This document shows, piece by piece, positions 13,759 through 20,700 of a stretch of DNA of 20,796 nucleotides. The notes below the pieces were generated by a model, which worked only from the letters and a program-made list of their open reading frames with translations, was not told where the DNA came from and made no database searches. The stretch comes from a virus. The DNA is taken from positions 1 through 20,796 of IMG/VR virus record IMGVR_UViG_3300030451_006131, one strand, 5' to 3'. The translations under genes were made by a program, and so were the position numbers. Every line of letters begins with the position of its first letter. Positions within the stretch are counted from its first letter, which is position 1.

Positions 13759-15760
13759 TTTCTTGCTCCGTAATTAATTTGTCTTTAGCTTCTAAAAGAT
13801 TGATTAAGCCATGAAGAGAATCATTCACTTCAAAAAGAAGTTGCTCTTCGTTAGCATCCTTCAAAGTATAAATAGGTTCTCCGGAGGGATAATCACTTTC
13901 TGTGATTCCTTTTGCCAATGGTAGCATACTCGGGATACTCGCAATCTCAGCACCGGGATTTTTGGCGCGAGCGGATCTTCCACGTTTTTCCATATTAGTT
14001 AACCCATGCATATGTCGAGTTCTGGCGCCGGCATCGCGACGATCTACCTTCTTTGGAAAATACAATTTTTTGCCTTTACTATTTTCTCCACCATGAAGTC
14101 TTGGAGAATTTCTAGATCCAGGGGGAACCGCTAAAAGTGGTGAGTCATCGTCATCGGCGCCAGCATCTGCATCGCCTGCGGGCATTTCTTCTCCGCCGGA
14201 TGCCAAGTCGCCGGCTAAATCGCCACCAAGATCTGCATCCAAGTCTCCACCTAGATCATCCCCTAGTTCGCCGCCAAGATCACCACCCAATCCACCACCA
14301 ACCTCTCCAGCGGCGGCAGCTTCTGCAACAGCTTGTAAGGCAGCATCATGTTTGCGATCGTAATACATTTCTCTTTGATTGCGTAAAAACTCTTCGTGCG
14401 ATAGTCCAAAAATATTATCAGCAACCCATCGACGTGAGAAATATCCCTCTGTCGCTGATGCTGCAATATCGAACTTCGCTTTCCAATGCTCAATCTCCTG
14501 AAGCTCGGCGATTTTTGATGGATTGTTGAGAACTGTCTGAAAACTGATTAAATCGTCGCCGCGGAATCCGAGTGTATAAAGATGAATGATGCCAATTTTT
14601 TCAAGCTCAGCAGTAATAACTCTTTGTAATCTTTGTATAGTTCTCGCAAATCGAACGTCTTTTTGAGCAAGTGTTGTTTTGTCTTCTGCAGCACCTTCAC
14701 CCATTGCAAGATATGCTTGGGGAATTTTTAGCGCGGAAAAGAGTTTATCGCGAAGATATTTAACATCATCAATCGCTGTTGTATTTTGCCCGGCAGCAAG
14801 ATTCTGAATATCTGTTACGGAACCGGGGCGAACAGGTATAAAGTAATCCTCTTCAATTGACATTGGATTATATCTTAAGTCCACCCTGCCGCTAGTTGGA
14901 TCTACTACTGAGTGTCTTTTTAGTTGGGTTACAATTTTCTCCATGTATTGCTCCACATCTTGCGGAGGAATAGATCCCACATCAATCTTGAACACTCGAC
15001 GTTCAGATGATCTAATAACCCTATAAGCCATCATAGCGTCTTCAAGCAATATAAGTTGTCTAAATATTCTACGAGCAGGATCTAAAATAGAAGTTCCGTA
15101 CGGCGAGTGTTTATCATTGCCTAAAACTCGAAAATGCGCGATCTGCCAGTTTTCAAATGTCATTCCAGCAGAGTTCCACTGATATTGGACATAGTTTGGG
15201 TTTGTTGCGTCCTTTCCTTCTAATCTTTCAATCTCTGATATCGGCAAGGAAATAACTGATTGGACTCCAAATTTATCGTCAATGTCCAGATATAAGAAGA
15301 AGTCGCCATATTTACACATGGTACGCGCCCAGCCAAACAAGTTATAATCAATGTTCAAAATTTTAGAATAAAGGTTTTCCAAAACAGCTTTGATTTCTTC
15401 ATTTGGGCAGCGTACGCTTAACATAGGACGCAAATCAGAATAGGTTGTCATCTCGTCGGCATATATATCCAGGGAAGATGCAATCTCGGGGGTATACTCC
15501 ATTTGATCAAAATCGACATAACGCTCAACTCTGCGTTGGTTTTGCATTGCATTTGCTGCAATGGTGTCAAGCGGGTTATAGAGTGACTTCTTAAACTGTT
15601 GCCCAGATGCTGACTTAAATCTGCTAGAAAATTTGTCTAGGTGTTGGCGACGAATTTTTCTTCCTGTCTGAGATCTGTAATTTACAATAGGTCCAGAAAA
15701 AAGGCGCGTTAGAGCCTTAAAAAGTTGTGATTGAGTATTTCTTGAATTTTTATCTGCCAT
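13748..15760 (-). CDS. 20: Portal protein, T4 gp20-type
   Basis: 670 residues (T4 gp20 has 524). The dodecameric ring at the special vertex through which DNA enters. Recognisable blocks: NPLDTIAANAMQNQRR (62-77), YTPEIASSLDIYADE (89-103), the wing/stem region LLEDAMMAYRVIRSSERRVFKIDVG (238-262 in parts), KIPQAYLAMGEG (345-356), KDVRFARTIQRLQRVI (367-382) and HWKAKFDIAAS near the end of the core. After residue 480 comes an Ala/Gly region with repeated GGDL units (488-523), then a basic linker and a helical C-terminus (635-665). The extra 150 residues are this C-terminal extension. TerL ends eight bases upstream, and the next gene overlaps the stop. Confidence 0.93.
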   Translation of the reverse strand: MADKNSRNTQSQLFKALTRLFSGPIVNYRSQTGRKIRRQHLDKFSSRFKSASGQQFKKSLYNPLDTIAANAMQNQRRVERYVDFDQMEYTPEIASSLDIYADEMTTYSDLRPMLSVRCPNEEIKAVLENLYSKILNIDYNLFGWARTMCKYGDFFLYLDIDDKFGVQSVISLPISEIERLEGKDATNPNYVQYQWNSAGMTFENWQIAHFRVLGNDKHSPYGTSILDPARRIFRQLILLEDAMMAYRVIRSSERRVFKIDVGSIPPQDVEQYMEKIVTQLKRHSVVDPTSGRVDLRYNPMSIEEDYFIPVRPGSVTDIQNLAAGQNTTAIDDVKYLRDKLFSALKIPQAYLAMGEGAAEDKTTLAQKDVRFARTIQRLQRVITAELEKIGIIHLYTLGFRGDDLISFQTVLNNPSKIAELQEIEHWKAKFDIAASATEGYFSRRWVADNIFGLSHEEFLRNQREMYYDRKHDAALQAVAEAAAAGEVGGGLGGDLGGELGDDLGGDLDADLGGDLAGDLASGGEEMPAGDADAGADDDDSPLLAVPPGSRNSPRLHGGENSKGKKLYFPKKVDRRDAGARTRHMHGLTNMEKRGRSARAKNPGAEIASIPSMLPLAKGITESDYPSGEPIYTLKDANEEQLLFEVNDSLHGLINLLEAKDKLITEQENED

Positions 15761-15768
15761 TTATTTTC

Positions 15769-17352
15769 TCACTTTATAATCCACTTATACTGATTATACA
15801 TCTTTTTTGCTGAATCCATTTTATCAAACATATTGTTCTTTTTGTAGCCCTCTTGCCCAGCTATTTGTGTATTCATCGTTGTTCTTGAGGTATATATTGA
15901 ATTTGCATAAGCTTTTTGATAATTTAATTCTCTTGCGTTTGCCTGTAATGCTGTATCTCTAACCCAGCATGCGATCGCAAGTGCCATGATTAAGTCATCA
16001 TGATACCCCTTCATTGCTTGTGGCTTACCATTCCTCCAAATAAAAGTCTTCATTTCGTTAACTGTGCGAGATGAGTACACCTTAATTAGTTTGTTTCTTA
16101 TGAATTCTTCTAGTTTTGCAATTATCAAGGGGCGTGTCTTCATTGATGTGGTAAATCCTGGAACTGCAGTCGATCTGTATTCGGCTTGATGTTGTTCAAT
16201 GTATTCGTGAGTTGATTTAATTGAATAATATATATTAGGATATCCGTGCTCTACAAGCTTATCTAGAATAGAATAGCCAATATTGTTATTTTCTACAACC
16301 AACATGCATCCCCCATATTCTCTACCAACTTGATTTAATATATTAGCGTACATATCTAGCGTTGGCTTGCCTTGATACTCACCTACAACCTCTAAAGTTT
16401 CAAGCTTAATAATGTGAAACGTTGAATAATCTGCACCATCACCACGAGCAACATCAGCTACCATGAGATAATTGCACGAAGGATCGAACTCTTCCCATAT
16501 CCAAAAATTTCTATCAAACCCTGTTCTGTGTTTAGGCTCGCAAACATTCGACAATAACCACTCCATACATTCAGGATCAATGACAGTTTCACCAGACGTG
16601 TTGAAGTTACATTCTAGCTCTTGTGCAATTTGTCGCTTGGACATATTCTTAGTTTCTTTCTTGTACCATTCCTCATCTCTATCGGGATGCACGTCCCATG
16701 GAAGAGTAGTTAAATTAAAGTTATTGGCACCAGAGTCAGCGTCTGTGCACGTTTTATGAAACCAGTTTCCTACGCCATTTGGAGTAGACAAAGCTATACA
16801 CCGCCCACCAGTTGACAGTGTGGGATACAACCCAGTCCACAACTCTTCAAGTCCCTCGATGTGTGCTGCCTCATCGAGCACCAAAAGAGACAACGCCTCT
16901 GAACGTCCGGCATCTCCAGAAGTAGAAGCTGCCTTGATAGAGGAGCCGTTTGATAATTCAAAAGAAGTTCTATTGTCAACAGAAATTGTCGCTATACTAA
17001 GCCACTCTGGAATATTTCGCATTATGTTTTTAACTTTTTTAACGAGGTTTCCAGCAGTTGCAAATTTAGTTGCCATAACTAAAATTGATTTATCTCTATG
17101 AAACAACATTAGCCAAACAATGTAACCTGCTGTAATTGTTGATATTCCTAATTGGCGCGCTTTTAAAATTACATTAAAACGATAATCATTAAAATCAGTC
17201 AAGAGAGTATCTTGGAAATCATACGTATCAAAAAGAATTAACCCGTGCATGGGGTGAGAAATTCTTGCATATGTTTTTAAAAAGTAAGATGGATCTTTAC
17301 CACATTTAATTATTTCTTTTACTTTTTGTTTTTTGTCTAACTGGAAGCTCAT
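15769..17352 (-). CDS. terL: Terminase large subunit (packaging ATPase and nuclease)
   Basis: 527 residues, T4 gp17-like. ATPase: KARQLGIST (64-72) sits where T4 has the SRQLGKTT Walker A; LLVLDEAAH (156-164) is Walker B with Asp160 and the catalytic Glu161; ALSTPNG (187-193) is the coupling motif. Nuclease: ADVARGDGADYS (299-310) with Asp300, LVVENNN (351-357) with Glu354, and GYHDDLIMALAI (449-460) with Asp452/453 supply the metal-binding acids of the RNase H-like domain. It drives ATP-dependent DNA translocation into the prohead and cuts the concatemer. The start overlaps the previous gene by four bases (ATGA). No gene for a sheath or tube follows, unlike T4. Confidence 0.96.
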   Translation of the reverse strand: MSFQLDKKQKVKEIIKCGKDPSYFLKTYARISHPMHGLILFDTYDFQDTLLTDFNDYRFNVILKARQLGISTITAGYIVWLMLFHRDKSILVMATKFATAGNLVKKVKNIMRNIPEWLSIATISVDNRTSFELSNGSSIKAASTSGDAGRSEALSLLVLDEAAHIEGLEELWTGLYPTLSTGGRCIALSTPNGVGNWFHKTCTDADSGANNFNLTTLPWDVHPDRDEEWYKKETKNMSKRQIAQELECNFNTSGETVIDPECMEWLLSNVCEPKHRTGFDRNFWIWEEFDPSCNYLMVADVARGDGADYSTFHIIKLETLEVVGEYQGKPTLDMYANILNQVGREYGGCMLVVENNNIGYSILDKLVEHGYPNIYYSIKSTHEYIEQHQAEYRSTAVPGFTTSMKTRPLIIAKLEEFIRNKLIKVYSSRTVNEMKTFIWRNGKPQAMKGYHDDLIMALAIACWVRDTALQANARELNYQKAYANSIYTSRTTMNTQIAGQEGYKKNNMFDKMDSAKKMYNQYKWIIK

Positions 17353-18074
17353 ACATTTTTCAGTGCCGCTATTACTTCTTCTCGATTGGCAAGATCTCCT
17401 TCAAGATCAACAACCAAGATCTCTTCTATTCCCTCTTTTTCTGCCATTTCTATTAATTCTGCATCTGACATCTTATCAAAACCGTGGGGATCTAGGGCAT
17501 CATACATCTCGCCCTCGTCTTCCATATCGCGGTACTCGCCCTCATCGACTTCTTCCTCTTCGTCTCGGGCGCCAGGAATTCCAGCCATCGATCGAAGCCC
17601 ATATGAGCCCATTTCCACAATCTTCTGGAAAACTGCTTCTCTTAAAGGTCCGAGGCTAATTTGTGGACGCCCTTCAGCACCGGGCGAATATAGCGTTTCA
17701 GGTTCTTCTTCTGCGTCACCCATTTCAACACCAGGGATTCTAGCAAACACGGCTTGAAATAAATCAGCCACATCATCTGGTTGCATTCCTTTCACCAAAT
17801 TAGATATTTGATCTTCTAAGTTTTCAGAACTGGGGGCTGGATCATCACCGGTGTCGAGAGCCATAGTATCCGATGCAGCTTGATGTGGTTTTTCCATCGG
17901 GGCAGTGTCTCCTCCGCGTGAGCCACGATTCTTAAGAGCTTGGCGTCGTTCATATTCCTCATCACCAAGAATTTGTCTCAAAAGATCTTGAGCAGCCTGA
18001 CTTTCTTCCAAGCCCTCTTCTTTGATATATTCTTCAACGACTATGCGCCTTAATTCTGCTTGTGAAATTTTCAT
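17349..18074 (-). CDS. Acidic MKI-type protein upstream of TerL
   Basis: 241 residues, strongly acidic. Starts MKISQAELRRIVVEEYIKEEG, the shared N-terminal motif. The middle (50-90, 120-140, 170-195) is low-complexity and probably disordered. The C-terminus KMSDAELIEMAEKEGIEEI ... LANREEVIAALKN (201-240) has the helix-loop-helix pattern of small SAP/Rho-N-like domains, which often bind nucleic acid. It is translationally coupled to TerL through ATGA. In T4 the small terminase subunit precedes TerL, so this is one candidate for that role, but I see no DNA-binding helix-turn-helix or known TerS motif. A packaged internal protein is another option. Confidence 0.6.
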   Translation of the reverse strand: MKISQAELRRIVVEEYIKEEGLEESQAAQDLLRQILGDEEYERRQALKNRGSRGGDTAPMEKPHQAASDTMALDTGDDPAPSSENLEDQISNLVKGMQPDDVADLFQAVFARIPGVEMGDAEEEPETLYSPGAEGRPQISLGPLREAVFQKIVEMGSYGLRSMAGIPGARDEEEEVDEGEYRDMEDEGEMYDALDPHGFDKMSDAELIEMAEKEGIEEILVVDLEGDLANREEVIAALKNV

Positions 18075-18076
18075 TG

Positions 18077-18625
18077 CTATTTCTTCCTGGTGTCATTGCT
18101 TGGGCGTTTTCCACCGGATCCATCCCAGCCGCCTTGTTCCATAAAGCTTTTCCAATTTGATTCTGGTTGTGGTTTTGAGCCTCTATTGTCATCATTCATG
18201 GCTTCGTCCAAGCCGCCGACACGATAATGTTTTTTGGCTTGAACCCAGCTTCGGACACGTGAAGAATTTTGCACCATCACATCACACTCACCTTCTTGTG
18301 TTAGGGTGACTGACTCTCCTGTAACTTTTCTGTATTCTTTCTTTAGCCAGCCGGCTATGTCTGTGATTCTCTGATCCATCTCTTCTTCGAATCCTCCAGC
18401 ATAAACCTCTTTTAATTGAACCTCAGAGTGATATGACAAGCACATCATATTGCCTTCAAACTTCACGTTAAATCCATCCATCACTCTTTCATCAATAAGT
18501 GCATTACCTTCCTCTCTTCGGAGAGCGCCGACGGATACCGGAGACATATCTTCCCCCAAAGCACCATCATAAGCATTTGCTGCGGCTTGTGATAAGCCTT
18601 GAATTATTTCATAAACTGTTGCCAT
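18077..18625 (-). CDS. Conserved phage protein, unknown function
   Basis: 182 residues. The opening MATVYEIIQGLSQAAANAYDG is a block I recognise from proteins of marine phages near their terminase genes. A mixed alpha/beta core follows: VKFEGNMMCLSYHSEVQLKEV (54-74), a helix EEEMDQRITDIAGWLKKEYRKV (80-101), then SVTLTQEGECDVMVQNSSRVRSWVQAKKHYRV (105-136 in parts), which ends in a likely strand and helix. The last 45 residues are polar, Gly- and Asn-rich and probably disordered. No enzymatic motif. The start has AAGGAA upstream. It lies two bases before the acidic protein and may be part of the packaging or neck machinery. Confidence 0.65.
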   Translation of the reverse strand: MATVYEIIQGLSQAAANAYDGALGEDMSPVSVGALRREEGNALIDERVMDGFNVKFEGNMMCLSYHSEVQLKEVYAGGFEEEMDQRITDIAGWLKKEYRKVTGESVTLTQEGECDVMVQNSSRVRSWVQAKKHYRVGGLDEAMNDDNRGSKPQPESNWKSFMEQGGWDGSGGKRPSNDTRKK

Positions 18626-18639
18626 TTTTGTTTCCTTTT

Positions 18640-19017
18640 TTAGTTAGGTCTCCAACCTTCTGTCCATCTTTCCTCTCTGCCTTCCACATATTGAATATAA
18701 CATTTGCTGCAACATTCATATTTGATTAGGCAGACATCATCCATAGATTTCTTTGGAAAACTTCCGCAGACTGGACAACACTTTAAAGATTCTCTATTAA
18801 GTAGTTTTTTCGTAACCTTTATACCATTTATATCAATTTTCTCTTCTTGCGATTCATTTCTTTTAATTTTACTATAAAACTCGGACATCTGTTGCAAGTA
18901 TTCTTTTTCTTTTTCTTCATTCCATTTTGAACGCGGGTTTTCAACCGCCTCTTTTCCATATTTTTCTGTGATTGCTTTTTCGATCGCTGCAATCTGGTTT
19001 GAATCTTTCTTACTCAT
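18640..19017 (-). CDS. Zinc-ribbon-like small protein
   Basis: 125 residues from ATG 19017, which overlaps the upstream stop in ATGAGTAA; an upstream TTG is open but unlikely. The N-terminal half is helical and charged, with EKEYLQQMSEFYSKIKR (37-53). The C-terminal half holds two Cys pairs, CPVC (81-84) and CSKC (103-106), with further Cys at 80, 96 and 102, consistent with a small zinc ribbon. It ends YVEGREERWTEGWRPN, a tail I recognise from similar proteins in marine T4-like phages. Function unknown; a structural zinc site in a virion or DNA-handling protein is possible. Confidence 0.65.
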   Translation of the reverse strand: MSKKDSNQIAAIEKAITEKYGKEAVENPRSKWNEEKEKEYLQQMSEFYSKIKRNESQEEKIDINGIKVTKKLLNRESLKCCPVCGSFPKKSMDDVCLIKYECCSKCYIQYVEGREERWTEGWRPN

Positions 19018-19429
19018 TAAATGCTCTATATGCTCCATATGATGCCGCAGTACCAACTAGGATCCCACCAGCAAAATATAACCATTTGTGCCGGGGTGAA
19101 GTTTTTTTTAGTGCTTTAGCCAATAGATCGATTTCTTTATCTTTCTGCATTATAAACAAATCGTACTCATCTGTTAAGGCTTTGTGTTCTATTCTCATAT
19201 TCTCTAATTTAAATTCATATTCTTCTTTTTGAATCTTTAATTGATATTCTGTTCTTATATCGCAAGAATACTTTAAAATATCATAGTCTGCCATAATTTG
19301 TGCCATGGCGTATTCATCGAACAATACACCTGCAAACGGTGCGGGTGCTTTATATTCTAAAACTGTAAACTTCGCCGGCTCAGTTGCTCCGACAGCCATT
19401 GTCAACATTAGCAAAAGATTAAGGAACAT
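19010..19429 (-). CDS. Exported coiled-coil protein with C-terminal membrane helix (lysis candidate)
   Basis: 139 residues from ATG 19429, overlapping the upstream stop by 11 bases; a TTG at 19441 is an alternative start. The first 15 residues (LNLLLMLTMAVGA before TEP) look like a cleavable signal peptide. Residues about 60-108 form a charged coiled coil (KIQKEEYEFKLENMRIEHKAL). KWLYFAGGILVGTAASYGAY (115-134) is a membrane helix near the C-terminus. There is no lipobox. A periplasmic coiled coil with a second membrane anchor, next to a membrane-anchored coiled-coil protein, suggests a spanin-like or lysis-accessory role. This is inferred from topology and context. Confidence 0.55.
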   Translation of the reverse strand: MFLNLLLMLTMAVGATEPAKFTVLEYKAPAPFAGVLFDEYAMAQIMADYDILKYSCDIRTEYQLKIQKEEYEFKLENMRIEHKALTDEYDLFIMQKDKEIDLLAKALKKTSPRHKWLYFAGGILVGTAASYGAYRAFNE

Positions 19430-19802
19430 ACTGAATACCAAACTTCTCTTCTATATCTTTAATTAGTTGTTCTCGATCACTATTAAATTTGTTTCTATAT
19501 TTACCTTTCTTATCTTCTCTTAATTCGTCAATCATCTCTAGCGCATCTTCGTAGTCTTCTTCAATTGCAGCTATGGATTCCAGATGACTTTCCATCAATT
19601 TTTGTTTTTCACGAATCTCTTTCTTGTGTATTTCTTTTAAGCCTTCGATCTGCGCTTGGTGAGACTCGTTTTGTGTCTCATATGCTTTTTGCATGAGATT
19701 GTAATCTCTTTGATTTTTAAGAGCTAAAACAACCAAAAGCAATATGATTAATATTGCCTTCCAATTTTTGAGAATAAAATCTAAAATTTTTGCTTTAAGC
19801 AT
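19419..19802 (-). CDS. Membrane-anchored coiled-coil protein, possible i-spanin (Rz-like)
   Basis: 127 residues from ATG 19802, which has AGAGGG five bases upstream and overlaps the previous stop by eight bases; a TTG at 19832 is open but weaker. One N-terminal membrane helix (about 14-29, WKAILIILLLVVLALK) is followed by a long charged coiled coil (about 35-100) and a short folded end FGIQYVP. That is the layout of inner-membrane spanins (Rz type). A holin-like gene lies just upstream and an exported protein just downstream. No endolysin is visible in the window, so the cassette would be incomplete here. Coiled-coil proteins are easily misassigned, so confidence is moderate. Confidence 0.55.
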   Translation of the reverse strand: MLKAKILDFILKNWKAILIILLLVVLALKNQRDYNLMQKAYETQNESHQAQIEGLKEIHKKEIREKQKLMESHLESIAAIEEDYEDALEMIDELREDKKGKYRNKFNSDREQLIKDIEEKFGIQYVP

Positions 19803-19995
19803 TGTACCCTCTGAGTCTGGAGATTCCGTCAATTACAGTCTGTCCGCCGATGTAAATTGCTGAAATAATCACCCAATCCTCACTTGTTACGTGTCCCGCT
19901 AAAGTTAATCCTGTGGCAGTTAGCCATACCATTAGCTTGCGGGATGTAAGTTTCGCAAGCCATGTATCCATAAATGCTTGTGCTTTTGCTGTCAT
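19795..19995 (-). CDS. Small two-helix membrane protein, holin-like
   Basis: 66 residues. A short amphipathic start with KLTSRK (15-20) is followed by two hydrophobic helices (about 21-36 and 40-57) separated by a polar turn HVTSED, then a basic tail SRLRGYNA. The size and the arrangement 'SRKL...LAG..TSEDW...A.YIGGQ..ID' resemble small phage holin-like proteins. It starts in a four-base overlap (ATGA) with the upstream gene and overlaps the coiled-coil gene downstream. Holins share little sequence, so the call rests on topology and neighbours. Confidence 0.5.
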   Translation of the reverse strand: MTAKAQAFMDTWLAKLTSRKLMVWLTATGLTLAGHVTSEDWVIISAIYIGGQTVIDGISRLRGYNA

Positions 19996-20369
19996 TTTTT
20001 CCTCACTTTAATTATGCGTACTGAATCTGGTTTTGTTGCGCAGCCTTCTTCCTCTACTTTAGATTTACACATCTCTTCCGCTTCCGCAGCAGATAAGCCC
20101 GGGGCTCTTTCAGATGCAGATTTGTCTTTTTGAGCGCATGCCCAACGTCGTTGCTTTTCTGAAGATACTTCTTCGATATCATCTTCTGATTTAGCCTCTT
20201 CTGCTATTTTTGACATAATAGCAGACCAGATAACCCCTTGTGCTTCAAGAGGTATTTTATCGATTTCTTTAGAAATAATATTATAGATAGCATCCACTTC
20301 GCCCTGTAACGAGGCAAGTTCTATTTCTTCTATAATGATTTTTTTAAGCCTAGATTTCGATATTTTCAT
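19992..20369 (-). CDS. MKI-type small protein, unknown function
   Basis: 125 residues starting MKISKSRLKKIIIEEI, the clearest copy of the shared N-terminal motif. A helical segment (20-60) follows. The C-terminal half has EKQRRWACAQKDKSASER (71-88) and GLSAAEAEEMCKSK (91-104), a pattern (basic-aromatic-Cys stretch, then a short 'LS.AEAEEMC' helix) that I recall from other phage small proteins without known function. Cysteines at 78, 101 and 110. It overlaps the holin-like gene by four bases. No enzyme motif. Confidence 0.55.
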   Translation of the reverse strand: MKISKSRLKKIIIEEIELASLQGEVDAIYNIISKEIDKIPLEAQGVIWSAIMSKIAEEAKSEDDIEEVSSEKQRRWACAQKDKSASERAPGLSAAEAEEMCKSKVEEEGCATKPDSVRIIKVRKK

Positions 20370-20373
20370 TCGA

Positions 20374-20700
20374 CTACAGCCTCGCTAATTTTGCTGCTAT
20401 CACCCCAGGGTGTTCTACCTTAAACTGTTGTATGGAGTTTAGGATACTTTGCTCGTCGCAATCTCCATCATACCAACTTTCAAAAGCTTCAACAATTCCA
20501 TTTTTAACAAGTTCATGATGCCCCACTTTTGCTTGACGGCAAATACGATAAAACAAATCTCCGACGCAACCTTCTTCTTCTTCGACTTCCACGGGTGTTG
20601 GCTCTTCAGTAGCCACTGGCTCTTCCTCAACAACCGCAAGCTTAGGTGCGGTAGAAGTTTTACGCACTATCCAATTCCATAATTTTTTAAGCCAACTCAT
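20374..20700 (-). CDS. Small protein, unknown function
   Basis: 108 residues. A basic-aromatic start MSWLKKLWNWIVRK, possibly an amphipathic membrane-associated helix, is followed by an acidic Pro/Glu/Val linker (22-43) and a helical domain (45-108) with GCVGDLFYRICRQAKVGHH (44-62) and AFESWYDGDCDEQSILNSI (72-90). I do not recognise it. GGAG lies eight bases before ATG 20700. It overlaps the end of the partial frame to its right and sits four bases before the next gene, so it is probably part of one long operon. Confidence 0.55.
   Translation of the reverse strand: MSWLKKLWNWIVRKTSTAPKLAVVEEEPVATEEPTPVEVEEEEGCVGDLFYRICRQAKVGHHELVKNGIVEAFESWYDGDCDEQSILNSIQQFKVEHPGVIAAKLARL

Noticed and set aside
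14190-14300. GGDL repeats of the portal read as RTX calcium-binding repeats
   Set aside because: RTX repeats follow GGxGxDxUx with nine-residue spacing. These are irregular four- to five-residue GGDL units, better read as a flexible linker.
15972-15979. GCGATCGC, the cyanobacterial HIP1 octamer, as a sign of a cyanobacterial host
   Set aside because: I noticed only a single copy, which is not informative; many marine cyanobacteria also lack HIP1 enrichment.
17349-18074. Naming the acidic protein before TerL as the small terminase subunit
   Set aside because: Position alone supports it. There is no known TerS motif, and the shared N-terminal peptide with other proteins points elsewhere.
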